The notes: generated from the sequence alone by a model not told the origin. A DNA stretch of 64,000 bases from Siphonobacter sp047605205 (GCA_047605205.1 JASGGE010000004.1:1-64000); one strand, 5' to 3'; shown: positions 24,527 to 34,435, counted from the stretch's first letter. Numbers and translations are program-made.

Positions 24527-27500
24527 TTAATTCATTAGCTGGTCAAAATTCAGGCCAATATAATACATGGCACCAATTTGTGGGTTCCCCCAAGCCGTTG
24601 TATACGCTTTATTAAGAATATTGCTACCCCCGAGTTTAAGAATTGTTTTTACCTGAGGAATTTTTAAACTGACCTGAGCATCCAGCGTACCATATGCCGG
24701 AATCACAATCTGTTGATTATTCATAGCCGTACGAGCCTGCGAAGGCAGTAGCAATTCATTCCAGCAGAAGGCCTGCTGATACCGATAGGTAATGTTGAAA
24801 CCTACGTTATTTTTAGCTGATATACGCTTAGCAAACGATAAATTGTAGCGGTATTTAGGCGTATTAAACCCTACCTGGAAACCATCATCCAGAACATTCC
24901 TGTTTTTTTCAGCATTAAACAATGTAGTTTCACCGGCATTCAGGGTGGTGTTCGAAAGATTTCCGCTTGCTACATATCCTTTGGGAAGCAGGTAGTCTAA
25001 CCCTATTCCAAATCCTTGATAATGAATATCTTTGGTGTAGTTTGCGGGAGTTGAGACGGCTCGTGTAGTAGTAAGAGGATTGTCAGGATTAACAAAAACA
25101 ATGCCTCCTATATAATTACGGAGAATACTGTTGTAATAATAGGCATCTACCCATAATTTTTCTCCTACCGTGCCCTTATAACCTAGTTCGTAGGTTAACA
25201 CACGCTCAGGTTTAAACTCCGTCAGTTGAACTTTATTCCATTTACTCGGATCATCCGGATTACTCAGATACGTGTCGTCATAAGCATAGAGTTTATCGGC
25301 ATACTGACTTAAATTGTACTGATCGTGTACGACCCTCAGCCCACCAATTAAAATAGAAACCGGGGTCACCAAATTGATGTACTGATTTTGAGCCGTTGGG
25401 ATACGGAAGCCCGTCTGATAACTTGCCCGAATCGAATGATTTTTATGAACCGTCCATACACCTGAAAGCCGTGGGTTCCACTGTCCTTTAAAGTTTTCAT
25501 TCTTATCATATCGTATCGATCCGGTTAATTTGAGAATATCAGCAATTGTTTTTGAGGCTTGGGCATACCCTCCGAATTCTCTGATATTGTATTCACTACC
25601 GTCGGGTTTCTGCAAAAATAACGTCCCTTGTGAATTCAGATCATATACCCGATAATTTCCGCCAACAAGTATTTCAGCTACCCTGTGAAACACTATATTT
25701 TTGAAATTATACATTCCCTCTACGTGATAGAGATTGGTACGATCCAGAAACTTGGCTCCGTTCGGAATACCGGTGGCTTTAATTTTATCGGCTACAGCAT
25801 TAAATTCAGCGGTTCCGGGAATCAGTCGTCCCTGATCCGCGGTAGACCGAGCCAACGCATTTAATGATGCAGAATTAGCAGAGACTGCTGCCAGGGCGGT
25901 AGTATACGCCTGCGAAGCATTTTGCCCACCGGCTAAAGCTGTTTGCAAGGCTTGTGAAAAAACCTGTAAGGCTCCACCACCGTAGGTAAAGGCATATTGC
26001 GGATACCATGATTCCCCCAGATTAGAGGTATTTAAACTGGGTTTCCAGGCTTCATTTATATAACTCGCTAAAATGCCTGCTGCATAAGCATCGCCTGAAC
26101 GTTCCTGGGTAGTGTAGCCTCGTACGAAGAAATTATCACCTTTCAATTCCAGCTTATATTGCCCTAATTTGAAGCCTTTGATGTAATAACGGTCCGAAGA
26201 GGTATAAACCGTTGTCCCCATTCCCCAATTGGCCTGTAAAATGGCTTCTACTTTATTCGTAATTCTGTAATGAATAGCCCCACCAATTTTTAGGCTTTGA
26301 GCATTGTAATTAACTAAATCCGACTCGTTATAGCCCGTTCGAGCTACTAACTGATTAGGTAACAATACATTGCTGATTAACGTACTGGTAGGAATACCTG
26401 TTAAAGCTGAAAGCTGCTTGACACCGTTTACTAAAGTTGGTAATTGAGGTGACAAAGCACTCAAGGTGGCCTCTGGCAATTGCATCAATTGAGTAAATGT
26501 ACTTCGAAAGGCCGCCAGGCTCACGTTCGATGAGTTTTCATCTCCATAGACATTAACTCCGTTATAATTCGGGTTATTCTCACTGGTTCGGTTAAATCCA
26601 GGATAAAGTGAATTATCGGTAGGCAAGCCAAAGCTCTGATCACGTGTATCCGTTGCTTGCCAGTCTTTTGCAGTTAAGTAACTAATATTTAATTTGAAGG
26701 CGAGCTTGTTATTAAACACTTTGGCATACCGAATGGCCGCATCATAAAATGGGGTTGTTTGAGTAGTACGATTACTAGCACTCATTATGCCTCCCTTTAC
26801 ATAAGCACTCACGCCCTGATACAAAAATGGACTTTTACTGTTCATTAACAATAGTCCATTTGTTGCATTTGGGCCATATAAAGCCGATGCTGCTCCCGGC
26901 AATAATTCGACACTCTCCAGGTCTAACTCAGAAAGCCCCACGACGTTCCCCACTGAAAAACTTAACCCAGGTGCCTGATTATCCATACCATCTACCATCT
27001 GGACAACCCGCGTATTGCCATTGCCAGCAAAACCGCGGGTATTCACAGACGTAAACGTTAGCGACTGAGCAGCCACATCTACTCCTTTCAGGTTACGCAG
27101 GGCATCATAAAAATTGGCTGCGGGTGTGGACTGGATGGCCCGAATGTCCATTTTTTCAATAGTAACAGGCGATTTCAAAACACTTTCTTCTACCCTTGAA
27201 GCCGAAACGACTACTTCGTTGCCAAGCACCGCCTGTTCAACCAACTGAACGGTTATACTGGTTGTTGATTTGGTAATACTAATTACCTGAGGAGCATACC
27301 CGACACTTGATACCCGAATCTGAAAAGGTGGGGTAATTTGAGTAGACAGTGAAAAATTTCCTTTACTGTCTGTGATGGTGCCGGCAACTGTACCAACGAT
27401 TGATAAACTAGCTCCGGCAATTCCTTCTTTCGATCCTGCATCTTCTACTCTACCAGAAAGTTCTAGCTGTGCCCATGCACTAATACTGGTAAAGAGCAGC

Positions 27501-27547
27501 ATGAATCCAATTTGAAAGGTTTGTTGTAGTGTAGAAAGGTGCTTCAT
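24527..27547 (-). CDS. TonB-dependent outer-membrane receptor
   Basis: I chose the ATG at 27545-27547, which begins a signal peptide ending near SISAWAQLE; the frame is open further upstream across the promoter. The roughly 1006-aa product has a carboxypeptidase-like regulatory domain (SGRVEDAGSKEGIAGASLSIVG), then a plug domain (EVVVSASRVEESVLKSPVTIEK; NVVGLSELDLESVELLPGAAS split over the plug), and a long 22-strand-type barrel ending in YIGLNFDQLMN. It should import a large ligand across the outer membrane using TonB energy. Ligand unknown; no SusD-like partner is adjacent, so it is not a SusCD pair. Confidence 0.9.
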   Translation of the reverse strand: MKHLSTLQQTFQIGFMLLFTSISAWAQLELSGRVEDAGSKEGIAGASLSIVGTVAGTITDSKGNFSLSTQITPPFQIRVSSVGYAPQVISITKSTTSITVQLVEQAVLGNEVVVSASRVEESVLKSPVTIEKMDIRAIQSTPAANFYDALRNLKGVDVAAQSLTFTSVNTRGFAGNGNTRVVQMVDGMDNQAPGLSFSVGNVVGLSELDLESVELLPGAASALYGPNATNGLLLMNSKSPFLYQGVSAYVKGGIMSASNRTTQTTPFYDAAIRYAKVFNNKLAFKLNISYLTAKDWQATDTRDQSFGLPTDNSLYPGFNRTSENNPNYNGVNVYGDENSSNVSLAAFRSTFTQLMQLPEATLSALSPQLPTLVNGVKQLSALTGIPTSTLISNVLLPNQLVARTGYNESDLVNYNAQSLKIGGAIHYRITNKVEAILQANWGMGTTVYTSSDRYYIKGFKLGQYKLELKGDNFFVRGYTTQERSGDAYAAGILASYINEAWKPSLNTSNLGESWYPQYAFTYGGGALQVFSQALQTALAGGQNASQAYTTALAAVSANSASLNALARSTADQGRLIPGTAEFNAVADKIKATGIPNGAKFLDRTNLYHVEGMYNFKNIVFHRVAEILVGGNYRVYDLNSQGTLFLQKPDGSEYNIREFGGYAQASKTIADILKLTGSIRYDKNENFKGQWNPRLSGVWTVHKNHSIRASYQTGFRIPTAQNQYINLVTPVSILIGGLRVVHDQYNLSQYADKLYAYDDTYLSNPDDPSKWNKVQLTEFKPERVLTYELGYKGTVGEKLWVDAYYYNSILRNYIGGIVFVNPDNPLTTTRAVSTPANYTKDIHYQGFGIGLDYLLPKGYVASGNLSNTTLNAGETTLFNAEKNRNVLDDGFQVGFNTPKYRYNLSFAKRISAKNNVGFNITYRYQQAFCWNELLLPSQARTAMNNQQIVIPAYGTLDAQVSLKIPQVKTILKLGGSNILNKAYTTAWGNPQIGAMYYIGLNFDQLMN

Positions 27548-27578
27548 AAATAGCCTGGAAAAAGTCTTTGGCTTCGAG

Positions 27579-27610
27579 TAAATATACACCATTATACTTG
27601 ATAAAGTCAA
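27579..27610 (-). promoter_or_regulatory. promoter of the TonB receptor gene
   Basis: On the minus strand TTG (complement of 27608-27610) is followed after 21 bp by TATATTTA (complement of 27579-27586). The spacing equals that of the tRNA promoters. The leader to the ATG at 27547 would be about 25 nt. Confidence 0.65.
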
Positions 27611-27994
27611 TTAATTATAAAATAGATACAAATTTTATTTTAATAAAGTTTCTTATAGAGAGATATCCCCCTATGTATATCGTTCATTTACCTACACCAA
27701 GGATTGGCTGCTTAATAGGTTTTTAGTTAATAAATTCCATACTTTGCCTATTGCAAGCACTCTAAATGTGCTTCTGAGATAAGGTGAAAGGAACTTATTT
27801 ATTTCTTTTGGCAAGATCAAAACTGGCAAGCTTTTAGTAGTTCCTCAGAGCCCATCCACAACTAATCAATATTGACTTAATAATAGGTAAATTACAAGGA
27901 AATTGTAGTTTTGCAGGATACGCAATCTTAACTTATTAATTAAGTCCGCCCATGTATAGCAGTGCTAACTCCTGTTGTACTTTCATAAAACTCA
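27611..27994. other. intergenic region upstream of the mannose-1-P guanylyltransferase gene
   Basis: This AT-rich stretch of about 380 bp lies between divergent genes. No coding frame stands out. TAGTTTTG at 27906-27913 fits the -7 consensus and could drive the plus-strand gene with a leader of about 80 nt, but no TTG lies at the expected distance. Confidence 0.4.
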
Positions 27995-29065
27995 ATGAAT
28001 CACACGTATGCAGTCATTATGGCTGGAGGAGTTGGTACTCGGTTCTGGCCTATCAGTAGACAATCCTATCCAAAACAATTTCATGATGTTCTTGGTACTG
28101 GCCGTACCATGTTACAAATGACTTTCGATCGTATTCAGGAAATCTGCCCACCTGAAAATGTATATGTAGTAACCAGTCAGGAATACGCTGCCCTTACAAA
28201 AGAACAATTACCGCTCTTAGAAACTCATCAGATTTTACTTGAGCCTTCCCGCCGAAATACAGCTCCCTGTATTGGCTATGCCTGTTATAAAATTGCCTCA
28301 CGGGATCCGAACGCAAACGTTGTTGTGTTACCAGCAGATCACCTGATTTTAAAAGAGAAGGTATTTGTTGAACGGCTTAAGATTGCATTAACCGCTACTG
28401 AAAAGGAAGACATTCTGGTTACACTGGGTATTACTCCTACCCGACCTGACACAGGTTATGGGTATATCCAGTTTCAGCCTGAAAATGATAGTGAAGTAAA
28501 ACGGGTAAAAACATTCACCGAAAAACCTCACCTGGATTTGGCCAAAGCTTTTCTGGAAAGTGGTGATTATGTGTGGAATGCCGGTATTTTTGTCTGGAAC
28601 GTTCGCTCTATTAAGAAAGCATTCGAAACGCACCTTCCCGAAATGGACGAGGCTTTCCGCGATATGCTGACTACGTTTTATTCAGAAGATGAAGCTTCGG
28701 CCCTGATACGGACTTATCCGCAATGCCGTAATATTTCTATTGATAATGGAGTTATGGAAAAAGCCCAGAATGTTCACGTTGTCCTTAGTGATATTGGCTG
28801 GTCGGATTTAGGTACCTGGAAGTCCTTGTATGAAGTTTCAGAAAAGGATGAAAACGGGAATGTAATAGATGGGCACACCATGCTTCAGGATACTACCGGT
28901 AGTATTATCAAAACACCTAAAGACCGGCTAGTTGTTATTAAAGGACTAGATAATTTCATTATAGCGGAATTTGACAATGTGCTTCTGATTTGCCCTAAAG
29001 ATCAGGAACAAAAGGTTAAAGAGTTTGTTACTGAAGCAGCAAAGATTGGGCCAGAATTTATTTGA
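27995..29065 (+). CDS. manC: mannose-1-phosphate guanylyltransferase
   Basis: This 356-aa nucleotidyltransferase makes GDP-mannose from mannose-1-P and GTP. The signature MAGGVGTRFWPISR (9-22) followed by PKQF is intact, LLEPSRRNTAPCIGYA follows, and VKTFTEKP provides the substrate-binding lysine motif. DIGWSDLGTWKSLYE is also typical. It lacks the C-terminal isomerase domain of bifunctional ManC proteins, so it is the short, monofunctional type. It supplies GDP-sugars for surface glycans. It ends in a bidirectional terminator. Confidence 0.92.
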   Translation: MNHTYAVIMAGGVGTRFWPISRQSYPKQFHDVLGTGRTMLQMTFDRIQEICPPENVYVVTSQEYAALTKEQLPLLETHQILLEPSRRNTAPCIGYACYKIASRDPNANVVVLPADHLILKEKVFVERLKIALTATEKEDILVTLGITPTRPDTGYGYIQFQPENDSEVKRVKTFTEKPHLDLAKAFLESGDYVWNAGIFVWNVRSIKKAFETHLPEMDEAFRDMLTTFYSEDEASALIRTYPQCRNISIDNGVMEKAQNVHVVLSDIGWSDLGTWKSLYEVSEKDENGNVIDGHTMLQDTTGSIIKTPKDRLVVIKGLDNFIIAEFDNVLLICPKDQEQKVKEFVTEAAKIGPEFI

Positions 29066-29077
29066 CATATTCTATTA

Positions 29078-29116
29078 TTAACAAAAAAAGGAGGTTAACC
29101 TCCTTTTTTTGTTAAT
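29078..29116. terminator. bidirectional terminator
   Basis: A near-perfect palindrome (TTAACAAAAAAAGGAGGT and its complement) has A and T runs on either side of a GGAGG/CCTCC core, between convergent manC and thiL. Confidence 0.8.
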
Positions 29117-29129
29117 ATATGGTTAATTA

Positions 29130-30155
29130 TTACTTTTCCCAACCTTGAGCCGTTAACTCAATAGCTTCATTAGCTTTAGTGATTAATAAAGCTTCTGCCG
29201 GATCAGCCGACATAAATCCGATAAAACTGATGTCAGTCGTATGATCCAGAATTTTCTGATAATCGTCCTGACGAATGGTAAACAATAGCTCATAATCTTC
29301 ACCACCATTCAAAGCAGCCGTAATAGGCCCTAATTTTAACTCCGTAGCGGCCAGAAATGTTTTCTGATGAATAGGCAATTGCTCTTCGAAAATTCGTACC
29401 CCCAAACCCGATTCAGCCGCCAGATGGAGCAATTCGGAAGCAAGTCCGTCTGATACGTCAATCATAGAAGTCGGAATAATATCCAGTTCTTTTAATTGCC
29501 TGACAATATCCAGGCGGGCATCGGGCTTTAGCTGGCGTTGCAGGACGTACTCATTACCCGCCAGTATCGGCTGGCTTTCTGGATTTTCCAGGAAAACCCG
29601 TTTTTCCCGTTCCAGTAATTGCAAACCTAAATAGGCTCCTCCTAAATCTCCACTTACACAGATAATATCATTGGCGGAGGCTCCTTTCCGGTATGCAACC
29701 CGATCTTTTGCCACTGTTCCCAAAGCAGAAATTGAAAGTACTAACCCTGCTCTTGAAGAAGTAGTATCTCCTCCTACTAACTCAACATCATACTCCTGGC
29801 AGGCGGCTATCACGCCGGAATACAATTCATCTACGGCTTCGACCGAAAAACGATTGCTTAAACCAACACCTAATGTAATCTGATGCGGTATTCCATTCAT
29901 GGCAAGAATATCCGAAATACCCGCCACAACTACTTTATATCCTAAATGCTTCAGCGGAGCAAAACTTAAATCAAAATGAATGTTTTCGATGAATAATTCA
30001 GTAGATATTAATTGATATTCATCTTTACCCGTTGCCCATACGGCGGCATCATCTCCTATCCCTTTTACACTCTTCTTTAAACCCGTATTCGCGTGCTCGG
30101 CAATTCGCCGGATCAATCCAAATTCACCTAATGTATTTAATTCTGTACGTTCCAT
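29130..30155 (-). CDS. thiL: thiamine-monophosphate kinase
   Basis: This 341-aa protein phosphorylates thiamine monophosphate to thiamine diphosphate, the last step of the pathway. ThiL features in order are GEFGLIRRIAEH, GIGDDAAVW (the nucleotide/metal aspartates), LVGGDTTSSRAGLVLSISALG split around the GGDT motif, and MIDVSDGLASEL in the second half, with LNGGEDYELLF near the end. The length is standard. Upstream is a small lipoprotein gene in the same direction, separated by a terminator. Confidence 0.94.
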   Translation of the reverse strand: MERTELNTLGEFGLIRRIAEHANTGLKKSVKGIGDDAAVWATGKDEYQLISTELFIENIHFDLSFAPLKHLGYKVVVAGISDILAMNGIPHQITLGVGLSNRFSVEAVDELYSGVIAACQEYDVELVGGDTTSSRAGLVLSISALGTVAKDRVAYRKGASANDIICVSGDLGGAYLGLQLLEREKRVFLENPESQPILAGNEYVLQRQLKPDARLDIVRQLKELDIIPTSMIDVSDGLASELLHLAAESGLGVRIFEEQLPIHQKTFLAATELKLGPITAALNGGEDYELLFTIRQDDYQKILDHTTDISFIGFMSADPAEALLITKANEAIELTAQGWEK

Positions 30156-30200
30156 AGAATAATCAACCTTTGTCAGGACTCATAAGTTTCCTTAGAAGGA

Positions 30201-30224
30201 AAAAGCCCCTTCGTTAGGGGCTTT
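30201..30224 (-). terminator. terminator of the small lipoprotein gene
   Basis: AAAGCCCCT/AGGGGCTTT stem around a short loop, with a T-run on the minus strand (A-run at 30200-30204 on the plus strand). Confidence 0.75.
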
Positions 30225-30237
30225 GGAATATTGTTAG

Positions 30238-30678
30238 TTATTGAGGAATCAGTTGGTAATCATTAATTGTATTCCCTGTTTTCAGGTCAGCTGTGGTGCT
30301 TGTCAGGTGTAGTTGTGTGCTTGACGGAGTACCTGTTACGGTATACACAATAGTACCGCTTGTTCCAGTGGGTTCTGGCGTTAAGTCCGAAAGCGTCAGC
30401 GTGGTATTATCTGAAGAAAGTGCCCAGGTGCCCGTAAATGAATTCTGATCTACTGTGGTTAGTGTAACTTTACCTGCTGTAGATAAATCAAGTTTAAAGT
30501 ATTGGTAAGCCGCCCGAATATTACTGGTAGCTCCACGTGTATAAACCGTTGTTGTTCCTTCTTTAACAATATTCGGAATCCACACTTTCTGAATTTGTTC
30601 AGAAATAGGCGTTTCTTTGCTTTTCCCACAGCCTGTTGCCAGAACCAGTAAGGTATAAAGAAATAATTTCTTCTTCAT
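30238..30678 (-). CDS. small lipoprotein, lipocalin-like
   Basis: This 146-aa protein has a lipoprotein signal with lipobox LATGC (Cys17). The mature part is threonine- and serine-rich with alternating beta patterns, such as TWALSSDNTTLTLSDL and TIVYTVTGTPSSTQLHL. This resembles the lipocalin-like domain common in Bacteroidota lipoproteins, where a W-x-L-x-x-D-x-x-T-L motif recurs. The ligand and role are unknown. It is a single gene with its own terminator. Confidence 0.65.
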   Translation of the reverse strand: MKKKLFLYTLLVLATGCGKSKETPISEQIQKVWIPNIVKEGTTTVYTRGATSNIRAAYQYFKLDLSTAGKVTLTTVDQNSFTGTWALSSDNTTLTLSDLTPEPTGTSGTIVYTVTGTPSSTQLHLTSTTADLKTGNTINDYQLIPQ

Positions 30679-30830
30679 TCTGAGTTAATTTTTGCACTAA
30701 AATAGTAGAAATGTCATATTGAAAACGAGCCCCTTTATTAAGCTTTATCATTTTTCATCCAGTACGGTCATCAATCTCGGGACAGAAGCCGTAATATCGC
30801 TTCATTTTCAGATAGCCCCTCCTCTTTTAA

Positions 30831-31067
30831 ATGAATAATCTTAAACTTTATACCAAAGCCCAGCTTGCTCTGCGAAATGGACAAGATCGTGAGGAGATCT
30901 GGGTAGCTTTTCAGGGATTAATTTACGACGTTACCGTTTCTCGCCTCTGGCGAAACGGCAAACATTATGAACACTGGGCAGGACAGGATCTCACAGATGA
31001 ATTAGCCGATGCTCCTCATTCTGAGCGTGTTTTTGAACGCTTTAAACTTGTGGGCAAGCTACGCTAA
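30831..31067 (+). CDS. cytochrome b5-like heme/steroid-binding domain protein
   Basis: This 78-aa single-domain protein follows the cytochrome b5 pattern: YTKAQLALRNGQDREEIWVAF (start), LIYDVTVSRLW, then HYEHWAGQDLTDEL and APHSERVFERFKLVGKL. The histidine before the WAGxD segment and the later PH histidine sit about where the two heme ligands occur, although the classic HPGG motif is changed. Short proteins of this subfamily occur in many Bacteroidota and Firmicutes. Heme binding is inferred. Confidence 0.75.
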   Translation: MNNLKLYTKAQLALRNGQDREEIWVAFQGLIYDVTVSRLWRNGKHYEHWAGQDLTDELADAPHSERVFERFKLVGKLR

Positions 31068-31104
31068 GAAAGGGGGAGCTGAAAACTCTTTAATAGCGTG
31101 TTCA

Positions 31105-31308
31105 TTACCTGTTCGGTGTAATAATACCCTTTCGATAGTATTTTTTTGATATTACGGTTAATTTTGGTTTCAAATCATCGGGATTCAGCAGAGTCAGGTA
31201 TTCTCCACAAGGCTTATTATCAATTACGTCGCATTCCTGGAATCGTTTCAGCTAAAAATCCAGACTTTCCTCAGGGAACCGATCGTCCGAAAAAATGCCA
31301 GAACCCCG
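31105..31308 (-). pseudogene. possible relic reading frame with in-frame stop
   Basis: On the minus strand an open frame with protein-like sequence (SDDRFPEESLDF, then TAG at 31252-31254, then RFQECDVIDNKPCGEYLTLL and LKPKLTVISKKYYRKG) ends at TAA TGA near 31105. No start codon with a convincing context was found. A 46-codon open run can occur by chance, so this is weak. It is the only content I see between 31068 and the cysN terminator. Confidence 0.25.
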
Positions 31309-31331
31309 TCAAAATGTAGGATTCACTCATT

Positions 31332-31362
31332 AAAAAGCCCGAAACCATCAGTCCCGAGCTTT
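31332..31362 (-). terminator. terminator of cysN
   Basis: On the minus strand AAAGCTCGGGA pairs with TTTCGGGCTTT through several G-T pairs and is followed by a T-run. It lies about 70 bp after the cysN stop. Confidence 0.6.
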
Positions 31363-31433
31363 CAAAGTCCACTAAACACCTAACTACATTTTATGATGAT
31401 ATGACAAACCACAAACTGTAAGGTTAAATGCCA

Positions 31434-32678
31434 TTAGTTAATAAAACCTACCCCAACGGTAGAATTGGTGAATTCATCAATGAGAATAAAAGCTCCATTT
31501 GCGGGGTTTTCAGTGTAATTATCGGCAAAAATAGGTTTCGCAGTTTTCAAGCGAATGGCTCCGATTTCGTTCAATTTCAATTGCCCCGGAGCCGGAAGGT
31601 GTTCTAAACTTTGTACATCAATCCGTTCATCAATACTCAGGACTTTTGTTTTAGCGTCATTTACACCATGCTGTAAAATGAGTGTTTTACCAGATACCAA
31701 AGGCTGGTAATCCAGCCAGCACACCTGAGCAGCCAATTCACGAAGTTGGTTAGGCTCTTCGTTTGGTTTAACGAGCATATTCCCCCGGGAAATATCTACA
31801 TCATCTTCCAGAGTGATCACCACCGATTCACGTGTAATCGCTCGCTCTACTTTCTGATCGAACTTTTCAATCGTCGCAATCCTTGATTGCTGCCCAGTAG
31901 GGAGAACTACGACCTCATCTCCCACCCTAAAATGACCACTGGCTATTTTTCCGGCATAGCCGCGATAATCGTGAAAGGTTTCGGTTTTAGGGCGGATTAC
32001 GTACTGCACCGGAAAACGAGCCAGGGAGGCCTGTTCTACTTCAGGCTGGTAATTTTCAAGCGTTCCAAGCAGTGAATCACCCTCATACCAGGAAACTTCT
32101 TCTGATTTCTGCGTCAGATTAACGCCATATAGCGAAGAAATTGGTACAAACTCAATGCTTTGCTCGTCAAACTTTACTTTAGCTGCCAGGTTTTCAAATT
32201 CCTTCTTAATTTCCAGAAAGCGTTCCTGGCTGTACCCCACTAAATCCATCTTGTTTACACAGACGATTACTTTCGGAATACGCAGCAAGGATGATATAAA
32301 GAAGTGTCGAAACGTTTGCTCGACGACCCCGTGTCTTGCATCCACCAGAATCAGGGATACCCGAGCGTTTGATGCTCCAGTGACCATGTTCCGGGTGTAT
32401 TCAAAGTGACCCGGTGTGTCAGCAATGATGTACTTACGGCGGGAAGTGCTGAAATAGATATGGGCTACATCAATGGTAATACCCTGTTCCCGTTCGGCAA
32501 TGAGGCCGTCGGTTAATAAAGACAAATCCAGAAAATCTAAGCCTTTCCGTTTACTAGCCGCCTCCAGAGCTTCCAGTTTATCACGGGTGATGGAATTCGT
32601 TTCGTATAATAAACGGCCAATGAGGGTACTTTTCCCATCATCCACTGAGCCAGCTGTAGCAATGCGTAAAATATCCAT
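31434..32678 (-). CDS. cysN: sulfate adenylyltransferase subunit 1 (GTPase)
   Basis: This 414-aa protein is an EF-Tu-like GTPase that powers the CysD sulfurylase reaction (ATP + sulfate to adenylyl sulfate). G motifs are AGSVDDGKSTLIGRLL (G1), EREQGITIDVAH (G2), ADTPGH (G3) and CVNKMDLVG (G4). The beta-barrel domains 2 and 3 follow. There is no C-terminal APS kinase (CysC) domain, so APS is probably reduced directly. It follows cysD by 49 bp in the cysH-cysD-cysN run. Confidence 0.95.
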   Translation of the reverse strand: MDILRIATAGSVDDGKSTLIGRLLYETNSITRDKLEALEAASKRKGLDFLDLSLLTDGLIAEREQGITIDVAHIYFSTSRRKYIIADTPGHFEYTRNMVTGASNARVSLILVDARHGVVEQTFRHFFISSLLRIPKVIVCVNKMDLVGYSQERFLEIKKEFENLAAKVKFDEQSIEFVPISSLYGVNLTQKSEEVSWYEGDSLLGTLENYQPEVEQASLARFPVQYVIRPKTETFHDYRGYAGKIASGHFRVGDEVVVLPTGQQSRIATIEKFDQKVERAITRESVVITLEDDVDISRGNMLVKPNEEPNQLRELAAQVCWLDYQPLVSGKTLILQHGVNDAKTKVLSIDERIDVQSLEHLPAPGQLKLNEIGAIRLKTAKPIFADNYTENPANGAFILIDEFTNSTVGVGFIN

Positions 32679-32727
32679 AGATAGGTTCAGAATGCTCTAT
32701 TCATTCTGATCTTTAAAAGTCATATCA

Positions 32728-33669
32728 TTAAAAGTATCCCTGTTGCTTGCGTTTTTCCATAGCCGCCTCCGATCGCTTATCGTCAATCCGGGCTCCGCGT
32801 TCCGAAATTTCAGCCGCCAGAATTTCGCCAATAATATCGTCCAGCTCAATAGCTTCTGAAAGGACTGCCGCCGTGCAGGTCATGTCACCAACCGTGCGGA
32901 ATCGTACCGTTGCTTCGTAAGGAAGTTCTTCGATACTTTTGTTAATGAAAGGTGAATCCGCCCAAAGCATCCCATCCCGCTCGAATACAGGGCGGCGATG
33001 AGAAAAATAAATGGAAGGCAGCGGAATGCCTTCTTCTTTAATGTAATTCCAAACGTCAAGCTCCGTCCAGTTGGAAATAGGGAAGACTCGTACGTTTTCA
33101 CCAACGGCAATTCTGCCATTTAGCATATCGAATAATTCAGGCCGCTGACGTTTGGCATCCCACTGGCCGAAATCATCCCGAACACTGAAAATACGCTCTT
33201 TTGCCCGAGCTTTCTCTTCATCACGCCGAGCTCCGCCAATACAGGCATCAAACTTAAATTCTTCGATTGTATCGAGTAGTGTTACCGTTTGCAGGGCATT
33301 TCTCGATGCATATTTACCTGACTCTTCCTTTACTTTTCCCTGATCAATCGAATCTTGTACATACCGTACAATTAAGTCTGCCCCTACTTCTTTTACCAGC
33401 CAGTCCCGGTACGCTATTGTTTCGGGAAAGTTATGCCCAGTATCAACATGCACTAATGGAAAAGGAATTTTTCCAGGGTAAAATGCTTTCTGAGCCAGGC
33501 GAACCAAGGTAATTGAGTCCTTTCCTCCGGAAAACAGAATAGCTGGCCGCTCAAACTGAGCAGCTACTTCCCGCATAATATAGATTGCTTCATCTTCCAA
33601 TTCTCTAGGAAACCGCGGCTTCAGTAATGCTGACGGAGGAATCAGAGATTGATCACCGAATGAACTCAT
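32728..33669 (-). CDS. cysD: sulfate adenylyltransferase subunit 2
   Basis: This 313-aa subunit of ATP sulfurylase belongs to the PP-loop superfamily. The PP-loop ILFSGGKDSITLVRLA is intact; the continuing HVDTGHNFPET, IGGARRDEEKARAKER and FPISNWTELDVWNYI motifs are typical CysD. The length agrees with the family. It works as a heterodimer with CysN, encoded next. It is transcribed after cysH with a 61-bp gap. Confidence 0.96.
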   Translation of the reverse strand: MSSFGDQSLIPPSALLKPRFPRELEDEAIYIMREVAAQFERPAILFSGGKDSITLVRLAQKAFYPGKIPFPLVHVDTGHNFPETIAYRDWLVKEVGADLIVRYVQDSIDQGKVKEESGKYASRNALQTVTLLDTIEEFKFDACIGGARRDEEKARAKERIFSVRDDFGQWDAKRQRPELFDMLNGRIAVGENVRVFPISNWTELDVWNYIKEEGIPLPSIYFSHRRPVFERDGMLWADSPFINKSIEELPYEATVRFRTVGDMTCTAAVLSEAIELDDIIGEILAAEISERGARIDDKRSEAAMEKRKQQGYF

Positions 33670-33730
33670 AATGAAAAGTTATGTATGCGTTACGCCCTAC
33701 TGATGGGCACTAAGTCAGAAAAATAATTTG

Positions 33731-34435
33731 TTACGCTGAATGCAGGCCACATTCTTTCTTTGATTCTTCCCACCACCAACGGCCAGCACGGGGATGTTCG
33801 CCGGGTTCAATAGCCCGCGTACAGGGAGCACACCCGATGCTGATAAAACCTTTACGATGCAGGGGATTATCCGGGACACGGTGCTCAGCCAGGTATGTCA
33901 ACACCTCATCGTAAGTCCAATGAATGAGCGGGTTATATTTCAGAAGCTTATTAGCATTGTCCAGCTCCAGCATTTTCATGTCTGCCCGGTTGTCTGATTG
34001 TTCAGCTCGAAGGCCCGTAATCCAGATGGTTGCTCCGGCTAAAGCACGCTTTAAAGGCTCAATTTTGCGAACAAAGCAACATTCTTTCCGATTCTCGACT
34101 GAATAATAGAAGCTATTAAACCCTTTTTCCTGAACCAGACTCTCAACATGAGCGGTATTCGGGAAATAGGTTTCAATCAAATGATTATATCGGGAACGAG
34201 TGGCATCCATCAAATCATACGTTTCCTGAAAAAGACGCCCGGTATCTAATGTAAAGACCCGTACGGGGAGCTTATTACTGAAAATCATATCCGTAATTAC
34301 CTGATCTTCCTGCCCTAGTGAAGTAGAAAAAACAACCTTATCTGGAAATTGTTCGGTAAGGAATCGAATTGCTTCAATCGCTGGAAGAGCTTCCAGCCGG
34401 GGAAGTAATGATTCTACTAATGCTTCGTTGTCCAT
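33731..34435 (-). CDS. cysH: adenylylsulfate (APS/PAPS) reductase
   Basis: This 234-aa enzyme reduces activated sulfate to sulfite. The phosphate-binding loop VVFSTSLGQEDQVI is near residue 34. Two cysteine pairs, ECCFVRK and the late SIGCAPCTRAI, are the [4Fe-4S]-cluster signature of APS reductases; the E. coli PAPS-type enzyme lacks them. The catalytic cysteine is in KKECGLH at the C-terminus. Absence of an APS kinase domain in CysN agrees with direct APS reduction. It is the first gene of cysH-cysD-cysN. Confidence 0.93.
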   Translation of the reverse strand: MDNEALVESLLPRLEALPAIEAIRFLTEQFPDKVVFSTSLGQEDQVITDMIFSNKLPVRVFTLDTGRLFQETYDLMDATRSRYNHLIETYFPNTAHVESLVQEKGFNSFYYSVENRKECCFVRKIEPLKRALAGATIWITGLRAEQSDNRADMKMLELDNANKLLKYNPLIHWTYDEVLTYLAEHRVPDNPLHRKGFISIGCAPCTRAIEPGEHPRAGRWWWEESKKECGLHSA

